From assembly GCA_009693235.1 (NCBI GenBank), contig SHXR01000022.1, forward strand, positions 1 through 57,066: DNA of 57,066 nt, read 5' to 3'. The notes under the pieces are model-generated. The model had not been told where the DNA came from and ran no database searches. It saw only the letters and a program-made list of their open reading frames with translations. A program made the translations under genes and the position numbers. This stretch comes from Betaproteobacteria bacterium (lineage in GTDB: Bacteria; Pseudomonadota; Gammaproteobacteria; Burkholderiales; SG8-39). Shown one piece after another: positions 37,114 to 46,295 of the stretch. Numbering within the stretch: the stretch's first letter is position 1; every line of letters starts with the position of its first letter.

Positions 37114-38370
37114 TTAAATGTGCGATGGCCGGACAGCACGTGATCGTTTGAGCAAGGTCAAGCCGGCCACGAATGGTAGAACCGCAATCGCCGTGTAGGC
37201 AGCTTGATAGCTCGATGACACCGTCGCGATCGCATCGAAAACGACCGGCCCCAGCATCCCGCCAAGAAAGCCGATGAATTGGCCGCCACCGGTTGCACGG
37301 CTGACGTCTTCGAATCGAACATTGCGGGCCACCTCGGCAAAAAACAAGCCGTTCCAACTGACGCCGGTGATACCGAATAGGACGCTTACAAGAAGGATCC
37401 ATTCCAATGACCACGATGTGCTCCAACTGCCGATGATCGCTGCAAGCACGCCCATCACAAGGCCCAGCCAACCGAGCAATGCCATCGGACTGCGGACCCT
37501 GTCACCCAGAACACCCCAGAGCAAACGACCGGGAATCCCGGTGAGTTGCGTTGCGGAGAACACGAGTCCTGCCGTGACCAGCGAGTAGCCAAGTCGTGTG
37601 TGTAAGAGTGACACCATAAAAGTGAGCACCACCCACTGCACCGCGACGTAGGCAAAACACGCGAGCGACAAGACGCGTAGGCGGGGATGTTCCCAGGTGA
37701 GCTTAAGCGCGCTTTTCATCTGTCGAACCGTATCCGTAACACCGATACGAACGGTGCGATCGCGCTGCTGGTCGTACTGGTTACGCAACGGCTGCAAGGC
37801 GATGAGACAAACGAGATACACCATCGCTGCAAGGCCCAACGACTCGCGCCAGCCGACTGTGAGCGCCATGAGTGGAATCAAGGCACCAGCAATCCCGCCA
37901 CCGACCGGCACGCCGGTCTGTTTGATCGATAACACCAGAGAAAGAACCGCGCGAGGCGTCCGTTCAACCAGGATATAGGAACTCACCGGACCGGTAAATC
38001 CATTGCCCGATCCAATCAACACGGCGGCGACCACCAGCAACGGCCACCAGCCGACGGCCGCGCAGAGGAGTCCCAGCGCGGGCGCAAGGAGCGCAATCTG
38101 CACCGTTCGCAATGGCCCGAGGCGCGCGATGAGCCCACTGCATCCAAGGCCTACCAGACTGGCCGCTCCGTATGCGAACATGACAAAGATACTGACGCGC
38201 TCCGGTGGCAGTCCTAATGCTGGCGCAGCGATCGGCGCGTAGACCGACGCGGAATGTAAGCCAAAGGCTGTCAAGGACTGCAACAGCACCGTAAGCGATA
38301 GAGGGCCGGCCACCACACGGACCCCTGTTCGTTCCGATGCGTTCGTGGACGGACCCGCGGGATCAACCAT
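37114..38370 (-). CDS. MFS transporter
   Basis: A 418-residue, 12-helix major-facilitator protein. The helix 4-5 region VVAAVLIGSGNGFTGPVSSYILVERTPR and the motif-A-like GLIARLGPLRTV (about 79-90) and GVLGDRVRSP (second half) are visible. The central loop after helix 6 carries RNQYDQQRDRTVRIG. The substrate is unknown. Clustering with threonine aldolase and dehydratase suggests an amino acid or related acid. Confidence 0.82.
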   Translation of the reverse strand: MVDPAGPSTNASERTGVRVVAGPLSLTVLLQSLTAFGLHSASVYAPIAAPALGLPPERVSIFVMFAYGAASLVGLGCSGLIARLGPLRTVQIALLAPALGLLCAAVGWWPLLVVAAVLIGSGNGFTGPVSSYILVERTPRAVLSLVLSIKQTGVPVGGGIAGALIPLMALTVGWRESLGLAAMVYLVCLIALQPLRNQYDQQRDRTVRIGVTDTVRQMKSALKLTWEHPRLRVLSLACFAYVAVQWVVLTFMVSLLHTRLGYSLVTAGLVFSATQLTGIPGRLLWGVLGDRVRSPMALLGWLGLVMGVLAAIIGSWSTSWSLEWILLVSVLFGITGVSWNGLFFAEVARNVRFEDVSRATGGGQFIGFLGGMLGPVVFDAIATVSSSYQAAYTAIAVLPFVAGLTLLKRSRAVRPSHI

Positions 38371-38402
38371 CTGCAGGCGTCAATGCAATCCGATCCGTGC
38401 GG

Positions 38403-39422
38403 CTATTTCACGAAGAGCGATTTGAAGGCAGTGATGGCCCGATCGATACCGCCGGCGTCAACATCCAAATGCGTGACCAGCCGGATGCGCGGCGCCGCGA
38501 GGATTCGAATGCCTGTTTGTTGCATATGTGTATTGAGCGTAGCGACCTGCTCGGCCGCCACTCGCACGAATACCATGTTGGTCTGTGCCCCTTCCACGAC
38601 AAGCCCCGGGATGCCGGAAAGCCCACGGGCAAGTCGCTCGGCGTTAGCGTGGTCATCTGCAATGCGCGTAACGTTGTATTCCAGCGCATAGAGGCCCGCC
38701 GCCGCGATGACACCCGCCTGACGCATCGCCCCGCCCAGCATTTTGCGCATGCGATGGGCCGTTTTGATGAAGGCCTTGGAGCCGGCGAGCATGGTTCCGG
38801 CCGGGGTACCCAATCCTTTGGATAGACACACCGAGACCGAATCAAAACCACGACAGACGTCTTTCGGCGCGATGCCAAGCTTCGTTGCGGCGTTGAAGAG
38901 ACGCGCGCCATCGAGATGCGTTGCCAGACCACGTCGGTTGGCAAGGTCGATTGCTGCATCAAGATAAGCACGGCTCACGACGCGACCGCCGATGGTGTTT
39001 TCCAACGCGAGCAGGCGCGTGCGCGCGAAGTGCGCGTCGTCGGGCTTAATGGCCGCTTCGATGTCGGCCAACGCGATGGAGCCATCCGGTTGGTTGGTGA
39101 TCGGTTGCGGCTGAATACTGCCGAGCACCGCACCACCGCCCGCTTCGTACCGATAAGTGTGGGCCTCTTGGCCGACGAGGTATTCGTCGCCACGGCCGCA
39201 ATGGCTCATGAGCGCAGCAAGATTGGATTGTGTTCCGGTCGGCAACAACAAGGCCGCTTCGAAGCCCAGCAATTCGGCGGTCACACCCTGCAAGCGATTG
39301 ACCGTCGGATCGTCACCGAAGACATCATCGCCAAGTGGCGCGGACAGCATTGCGGCACGCATTCCAGCGGACGGCTGGGTAACGGTATCGCTACGTAGAT
39401 CGACCCACTTCGTGTCATGCAT
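38403..39422 (-). CDS. ltaE: Low-specificity L-threonine aldolase
   Basis: A 339-residue PLP enzyme that cleaves threonine and allo-threonine to glycine and acetaldehyde. It starts MHDTKWVDLRSDTVTQPSAGMRAAM. The PLP lysine is in SVCLSKGLGTPAGTMLAGS (about 203), and ATHLDGARLFNAA carries the Asp and Arg of the cofactor site. The C-terminus has DVDAGGIDRAITAFKSLF. Intact, and the first gene of the reverse-strand group to 33725. Confidence 0.9.
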   Translation of the reverse strand: MHDTKWVDLRSDTVTQPSAGMRAAMLSAPLGDDVFGDDPTVNRLQGVTAELLGFEAALLLPTGTQSNLAALMSHCGRGDEYLVGQEAHTYRYEAGGGAVLGSIQPQPITNQPDGSIALADIEAAIKPDDAHFARTRLLALENTIGGRVVSRAYLDAAIDLANRRGLATHLDGARLFNAATKLGIAPKDVCRGFDSVSVCLSKGLGTPAGTMLAGSKAFIKTAHRMRKMLGGAMRQAGVIAAAGLYALEYNVTRIADDHANAERLARGLSGIPGLVVEGAQTNMVFVRVAAEQVATLNTHMQQTGIRILAAPRIRLVTHLDVDAGGIDRAITAFKSLFVK

Positions 39423-39468
39423 AACGATCTCGGAGAGTGTTCAAGGTTCAATTATCGTTCGAGCGCCA

Positions 39469-42400
39469 CTAGGACGGGCGGCACATTGCGACGGATAAAA
39501 GGTTGCGGACTTCCCAGTCAAGGCGCGGTTCGAGTGGCTCGGTGACTCGCACGGTACCACCCGCGAGGGTGGCAAGTGGCACACCATCGCGATAGGCCAC
39601 GCGATTGCCGGCTAGGGCTGCCAACTTCGCACCGGGCAGTACGATACCGACAAGATTGAGCGGGTCGGCGCCGCTCACACATACAAGGTCGCCATTGCGT
39701 TCGCTGCGCCGCACTTCACGCATCGCACCAATGGCTTCGGGTAACGCAAACTGCTCTCCCGCTATGCCTGCAACAAAGCGACCACCGCGAATTTCACCGC
39801 GCGCTTCCAGGCGGCGTAATTCGCGCAGTAGCTGCCGCCACGGGGGGCAACCAGATCGCTTCCCGCTCCATCAAACGCCAGAACACCACCCCATATCGTT
39901 TAAGCAGCGTGCGGACCACCTGCTCGATCGAGTCATCCTGCCCATGGTCAGCGGGCCCAGCATGTCTGCGCACCAGCGCCCAGCGCCCAGCATCTTCGAA
40001 ACCGAAGAGCGCGGTGCGACGGCGACGCTTTTGGCTGGATGTCCCGGCCGCGCGCCTGCGATTAGAGGGCACCAGCAGTGCGCGCAGACCAACGAAGCCA
40101 TCCGCATTGATCAGTCCATACGCCGTGAGTTCCGCGAGGGCCTCTTCTATTTGTGCGGGCAGCAGGCCAGTGGCACCCACGATTTCGTCGAAAAAGGACG
40201 CGCCATGTTGGCCGAGAAATGTGGCGATTTCGGCGGCTCGTGCGCTCAATGCAGAGGCTTCTCGCGTAGGTGAAAGGCTGGTCCACCTCGCCAAATTACG
40301 GCGCGTGACGAGCGCAATCGGTGTGGTGCGTACTGGACCGCAGACGCGTTCGACACCAGCGCCCGGCGCCGATAGTCGCAACCACACGACCCGGCCCGCA
40401 AAACTCAACTCATCCAACCATGCAGGATCGTAACCGCCAATACGGGCCGGCAATATCTCGGTTTCCCAGGCGGTCGCTGGTACCTCGAAGCCTTCGAGTT
40501 GAGAAATCACGGCAGCAACGGCATCTGGGCCTTCGCCCCGCGAGCTTGACTCGACACGTTGCCAGCGCAACAGAAAACGCATGAATCGCGCGGCTCGACC
40601 GGCTCGATTTCATGTCGCAGCCGATTCACGGTCAAACGGTGGATACGCGCGAGCAGACGCCGGTCGCACCACTCCAACTCATTGCCGGTGAACTGGCCGC
40701 GCATCAGCGTGCCTTCGGTCTCCAGCCGTGCGAGCGCTTGCTCTTCCGTCTTGATGTCAGGCCCGAGTGCTGTCGAGAGCTCGAACGCGTTGGTTGGCCC
40801 GACGCAACCGAGGTGATCGCGCAGGACGTCTTGCAGCGCCTCATCGCACGTCCAGATGTGCTGGCTGTAATCGAGCGGCACGGTGATGGCTGGCTGCATA
40901 ACCGCTGCCGGAAAGATTGCACGCCACTCCGGTATCCGCTCCGTCGCAACCGCAAGCGTTAAGTCCGGTCTTACATGAAACATCGTTGCGCGACCGGACG
41001 AACATAACGTCTCGAAGAGCCCCGCGGGGAATCGCGACAATTCCGCGATCGTTAAGCGCGCCAGCGCTAGCAGTGCATCATGCAATTCATCCGGATTGCG
41101 GGCCTCCGGAAAGACTTCCTCGCGAACACGAGCGATCGCCGCAGCATCCAGCTTGCCAAGATCACCCGCCACTTGCGGATCCTGCCACCGGCGCGCCATG
41201 ACGGCTTGCGTGCGGCGCTCTTCGAGCGGCGCGTCATCGAGAAACGCATACGGTCGCGAAGAAAGTATTTCCAACGCAAGGGGCGAGGGCTCGGTCAAAT
41301 CGCGCACGATCACTGCGATCGCACCGGACTCCATTTGCGCGAGAACCTGGACGAAGCCGTCGACATCCATCGCGTCGTGCAGGCAATCATGAATCGTTTG
41401 CGCGACCAATGGATGATCGGGTATCTCGCGATCCCCAACGATGTTTTCACCGCAGGCGACCTGGTCTGGAAACACCGTTGCGAGCAAGTCTTCCGCCTGC
41501 ATCCTCTGCAATTGCGGCGCCACCTTTTTGCCGCCGCGAAACCGCGGTAACGCCAGCACGATCGACGCATTCCAGCGCCACCTGGTCACAAACATCGGCG
41601 CATCCAGCAACGCTTGCACCAGCAATGGCCGTACCGAATGCGACGACAGATAACGCGCCACCCCGGCCAGCTCAAAGCTGTGACTGGTGGCGAGCGACAG
41701 GACGATGGCATCCTCAATCGCCGCTGCCTGCAATTCGAAATTGAAGGTGCGGCAGAAGCGTTTGCGCAGGGCTAAGCCCCACGCTCGATTGATGCGACTG
41801 CCAAACGGCGAATGAATGACCAATAGCATGCCGCCCGATTCATCAAAGAAACGCTCAAAGATGACGGTCTGTTTGGCTGGCAGCGCACCAAGGGCATGGA
41901 ACGCGGCGCCGAGGTATTCAGCGATCTGCATGACGGCCGAGTCGTCAAGGCCCATCGTTGCAAGCTGCGCATGCACCGTCGCAACATCACCGTCCCGCAT
42001 GGCGATGGCCGCTTGATCGTTTAGGCGAGAGACCGCATCCGAAAGGACGTCGGTACGGCCGGGCGCCTCACCGAGCCCGAATGGAATGCTAGGTGGCGCA
42101 CCCTTCGCATCTTCGACCCGTACTGTGCCACGCTCAACTCGTAGAATGCGATAGGAAGTGTTGTCAAGCTGGAACACGTCGCCGGCGAGGCTTTCAATAG
42201 CGAAATCTTCGTTGACCGTCCCGATCACTTGCGCCTGCGGATCGAGAAGCACCGTGTAGTCGGCCATGTCGGGAAGCGTTCCGCCTGACATCACCGCGGT
42301 GAGCGCTGCGCCACGCCGTGCACGGAGGATTCCTCCGACGGCATCGCGATGCAGATGCGCGCTGCGCCTACCGAACCGGGTATGAAATCCTTCCGATACC

Positions 42401-43797
42401 ATCCGCACGATTGCGGTGAACGCCGAGCGATCGAGGGATCGGTAGGGATACGCGCGGCGGACCAGTTCGAACAGTCCTTCTTCGCTCCAGTCTTGTTGCG
42501 CCACTTCAGCAACCAGCTGCTGCGCGAGCACATCGGCCACCAATTCCGGGACCTTGAGACGATCCAGCTCCCCGCGTCGCACGCTATCGATCAGCGCGGC
42601 GCATTCAACGAGATCATCGCGCGACAGCGGGAACAGACGGCCCTTTGGCGTCCCACCCAGCGTATGCCCGGAGCGCCCGATGCGCTGCAGGAATACCGAG
42701 ATCGAATGTGGAGAACCGATTTGGCAGACGAGGTCGACATCACCGATGTCGATGCCCAGCTCAAGCGAGGCGGTGGCGACCAGCACCCGCAATTCACCGC
42801 GCTTCAATCGCTGCTCGGCCTGGAAGCGCTGCTCACGCGCGAGGCTGCCGTGATGGGCCGCAACATGTCGGGCGCCGATGCGCTCGGAGAGAAATCGCGC
42901 CGCACGTTCAACCAATCGACGGGTATTCACAAAGATCAGCGTGGTGCGATGCGCTAATGCAAGCGCGGCAAGCCGGTCATATACATGGCTCTACGTCTCA
43001 TGCGACATCACCACTTCAAACGGCGCAGGCGGCAACTCAATCGCGATATCGCGTTCCCGAACATGCCCCGCATCGACGATGAGGCAGTCGGGTGAGCCGT
43101 CTGCCTTGAGATCGGCGCCGATCAGATAGTGCGCCACGGCGCTAACCGTATTTTGTGTCGCGGAAAGCCCGACGCGCGTAAGTCTTCGCCCGGTCAATTG
43201 CGCGAGCCGTTCCAGAGAAAGTGCGAGATGCATGCCGCGTTTGTTGGGTGCCAAGGCATGCACTTCATCGACGATCACCATCTTGGTCATCGATAAGGTT
43301 TCCCGACCCGACTTGCTCGTGAGCAATATGTAGAGCGACTCAGGTGTGGTCACGACGATGTGCGGCGCGACCTTGCGCATCGCCACGCGATCGCGTTGCG
43401 ACGTGTCGCCGGTACGCATCAAGGTGCGAATATTGACGTCGGGAAGGCCCGCTCTCGCAAGCGCCTCGCGGATACCGGCAAGCGGCGCTTCCAGATTGCG
43501 TTGGATATCGTTCGACAGGGCCTTGAGGGGTGAGACGTAGACGATCCGCGTTTCATCGGGCAGACCGTGCTCAACGCCTTCCTGTACTAACGCGTCAATC
43601 GCTGCTAAAAATGCGGCGAGCGTCTTCCCCGACCCAGTCGGCGCGGCGACCAGGACGTGGCGTCCGGCCTGGATCGCCAGCCACGCTTTCGTCTGCGCAC
43701 TAGTGGGCGCACGAAACGCACTGGCGAACCATGCCCGCACGGCCGGATGAAATCGGGCGAGTGCCGCGGCTGTGTCAGGATTCAGTTGGGATGGCAT
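39469..43797 (-). pseudogene. lhr: Lhr-type DEAD/DEAH helicase, disrupted
   Basis: The reading order from ATG 43797 is [20 protein letters not shown], Walker [37 protein letters not shown], Walker [16 protein letters not shown]; then TAG at 42991-42993 ([20 protein letters not shown], where Trp is usual). The same frame goes on through the helicase motifs [15 protein letters not shown] and [19 protein letters not shown] to VEPRD, shifts at 40584-40585 to [11 protein letters not shown], and shifts again at the G run 39842-39847 to WRQLLRELRRLEA, ending MCRPS. Repair of all three breaks would give about 1,440 residues, the size of a full Lhr helicase used in DNA repair and RNA processing. Confidence 0.8.
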
Positions 43798-43899
43798 GCA
43801 AGCTCGGGTGAAGGCGAGCCGCAATGGTAGCGCGGTTACCGTCCGCGGCACGGTGCTAAGCTCAGTCTGTCGCACAATCGAATAACACAAGGAGCCGCC

Positions 43900-44349
43900 A
43901 TGTCGATACGGATTGCCGGGCTCGACCACCTGGTGCTAAGGGTGCGGGACCTCGAGCGGATGATCGGGTTCTATGTAGATGTACTCGGCGCGGCGGTGCT
44001 CTGGCGCCGGCCGGACATTGGCTTGGTCCATCTCAGCGTAGGATCGGATCTGCTCGATCTCGTTCCGGTTGACGGTGAGTTAGGGAAAAAAGGCGGTGTG
44101 GCCCCTGGGATCGAGGGTCGCAATCTCGATCACTTCTGTTTTCGGGTTGAACCATTCGATCAAGCGAACATTGTTCGCCACCTGACTGAACACGGCGTTA
44201 CGATCGGCGCAATCCGCGAGCGGTTCGGCGCGGAAGGGACCGGCATCTCGATCTATCTTGCCGATCCGGAAAACAACATGGTGGAATTGAAGGGGCCATC
44301 GGACGGCCAACGACCGGATCAAAAGATTCCCGCTTCATCGACTACTTGA
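43900..44349 (+). CDS. VOC family (glyoxalase-like) protein
   Basis: A 149-residue protein with two beta-alpha-beta-beta-beta units. Possible metal ligands are His in GLDHLVLRV (residue 9), His in NLDHFCFRV and Glu in [10 protein letters not shown]. The family includes glyoxalases, dioxygenases and resistance proteins; the substrate is not clear. AAGGAG lies just before the ATG. Divergent from the Lhr gene and 22 bases before the dehydrogenase. Confidence 0.8.
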   Translation: MSIRIAGLDHLVLRVRDLERMIGFYVDVLGAAVLWRRPDIGLVHLSVGSDLLDLVPVDGELGKKGGVAPGIEGRNLDHFCFRVEPFDQANIVRHLTEHGVTIGAIRERFGAEGTGISIYLADPENNMVELKGPSDGQRPDQKIPASSTT

Positions 44350-44371
44350 AATCTTATTCGAACCCACGATC

Positions 44372-45340
44372 ATGCGCGTAGCCATCCTCGACGATTATCA
44401 AAGCGTTATCGCCACCCTCGGTTGCTATACAAAGCTCGCCAAACACGATGTGCGTATCTTCCACGACAGCGTGAAAGAGACCGGAGCGCTTGCCGAACGC
44501 ATCGGTAACGCAGAAGCGCTGGTCCTGACGCGCGAGCGAACGCCGGTTGACGAACCGCTGATTGCGAAGCTACCCAGCCTGCGGCTCATCAGCCAGACCG
44601 GGAAGAACGCGCCGCATATCGATATGGCGGCCTGTACACGCCGCGGCATCGTTGTGAGCGGTGGCGGTGGCCTCGGGCATGCCACCGCTGAACTCACCTG
44701 GGGACTCATCTTCGCCTCGTCGCGCCACATTCCAAAAGAGGTCGCCTCGCTCAAGGCGGGCAACTGGCAATCGACGATCGGTGAAGGCGTCCACGGCAAA
44801 ACGCTCGGCATCTATGGATTTGGTCGCCTTGGCAGTCAGGTCGCGCGCGTTGGCAAGACCTTCGGCATGCGGGTGACTATTTGGGGGCGCGAAGGATCGC
44901 AGTCGCGCGCCCGCGAAGAAGGGTTCGAGATTGCGGCGAGCAAGGCAGCCTTCTTTGCCGAATCAGATGTGCTCTCGGTGCATTTGATGTTGCGATCCGA
45001 ATCACAAGGGATCATTGGGCCCGAAGATTTCGCGCGGATGAAACCGACGGCGCTGTTCGTCAATACCAGCCGTGCGGGACTGGTTGTACGCGGCGCACTT
45101 GAAGCGGCGTTACAGTCGGGTCGGCCGGGGCGAGCTGCCGTGGACGTTTATGATGATGAGCCAGTCCTTGGTGGCAATCATCCGCTACTCAAGATGGACA
45201 ACGTGATCGCTACGCCGCATTTGGGTTACGTTGAGCGAGCAGGCTATGAGAGTTTCTTCAATGCCTCGTTTGATCAGATCAATGCGTTCGCGGCGGGTGC
45301 GCCGATCAATGTGATGAATCCGGAGGTCCTTACACGCTAG
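44372..45340 (+). CDS. D-2-hydroxyacid dehydrogenase
   Basis: A 322-residue NAD-dependent enzyme of the phosphoglycerate dehydrogenase type. The NAD loop is IYGFGRLGSQVA (about 148-159). The catalytic triad sites are Arg in NTSRAGLV, Glu in DVYDDEPV and His in ATPHLGYVE. There is no regulatory ACT domain, so it is not a full-length SerA. It acts on a 2-keto or hydroxy acid that cannot be read from sequence. Probably one unit with the VOC gene. Confidence 0.85.
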   Translation: MRVAILDDYQSVIATLGCYTKLAKHDVRIFHDSVKETGALAERIGNAEALVLTRERTPVDEPLIAKLPSLRLISQTGKNAPHIDMAACTRRGIVVSGGGGLGHATAELTWGLIFASSRHIPKEVASLKAGNWQSTIGEGVHGKTLGIYGFGRLGSQVARVGKTFGMRVTIWGREGSQSRAREEGFEIAASKAAFFAESDVLSVHLMLRSESQGIIGPEDFARMKPTALFVNTSRAGLVVRGALEAALQSGRPGRAAVDVYDDEPVLGGNHPLLKMDNVIATPHLGYVERAGYESFFNASFDQINAFAAGAPINVMNPEVLTR

Positions 45341-45351
45341 CCGCCATCTCG

Positions 45352-46227
45352 CTATCGATTTGCGCCGATCGTCTGATACGTAATAATCGTTGCGACGACG
45401 ATCGCACCGCCCACGATTTGTAGTGCACCAAGCGCTTCACCGAGTGTGAGCCAGGCGATCATCGCCACAAACACCGGCTCCAGGTTTAGGACGACGCCGG
45501 TTTGCGTCGGACCGAGCGTCAAGAGCAATAGAAAAAGTCCGATGATTCCGACGCCGTAGCAAAGGGTGAGACCCCCAAGGCCGATCCAGCCATTCGCGGA
45601 CTGCGGCAATTGCAGCGATTGGGTGACGAGGAGCGTGAAGGACAGAATAACCGCCCCGACGATCAACGTGTAGAACGTGCGAACCGGCGCGGCCAGTCCC
45701 GGAACAACTCTTGGTGTGAGCACCAAGGCGGCAGCGAAACTCACCGCGGCCCCGACGCCCGCCGCGACCCCCCATGGATTGACAGCGCGGACGTCGACGC
45801 CCAGCACCAGCGCCAATCCGCCGAATGCCGCGATCAAGGTGAACGCCAGGCGTGCGCTGAATCGCTCATCACCCAAGAGGCTGCTGGCAAGCCCAATCAA
45901 GATAGGGAACAGATAGAAAACGAGAATCGCCAAGGTCACCGGCAGCAACATGACGGCGGTCTGCACCAGCACTGTTTGCGACGTGATGAGCAGACCGAGG
46001 ACGATGGTCCACTTGAATTCACGTGGTAACGGCAACACGGGCAGCTTTCGCAGCTTGAGCAACAGCAGCACCAACAGACTTGCGCCCACCGCACGCGCGG
46101 CCGCCGCGGTGAGGATGTTGACGCCATTTACGAACGCCAGCCGCGCGAACACATGCCCCGATCCCAGACTGATCGCGACACCGAACAGCCCGATGGCGGG
46201 CAACCACAATCTAGCTGGCGAGGACAT
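45352..46227 (-). CDS. EamA family transporter (DMT superfamily)
   Basis: A 291-residue protein with ten predicted helices in two EamA halves: LPAIGLFGVAISLGSGHVF to AAFGGLALVLGVD, and AAGVGAAVSFAAALVL to LQIVGGAIVVATIITY. Such proteins export amino acids or metabolites. It converges with the dehydrogenase gene with an 11-base gap. The ligand is not known. Confidence 0.85.
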   Translation of the reverse strand: MSSPARLWLPAIGLFGVAISLGSGHVFARLAFVNGVNILTAAAARAVGASLLVLLLLKLRKLPVLPLPREFKWTIVLGLLITSQTVLVQTAVMLLPVTLAILVFYLFPILIGLASSLLGDERFSARLAFTLIAAFGGLALVLGVDVRAVNPWGVAAGVGAAVSFAAALVLTPRVVPGLAAPVRTFYTLIVGAVILSFTLLVTQSLQLPQSANGWIGLGGLTLCYGVGIIGLFLLLLTLGPTQTGVVLNLEPVFVAMIAWLTLGEALGALQIVGGAIVVATIITYQTIGANR

Positions 46228-46295
46228 CCGCGATTGAGGGGCGAAAGCGGGTGATTATGCCAGTCGCCCGACCGCGATCATGTTCTCCAGATCAT

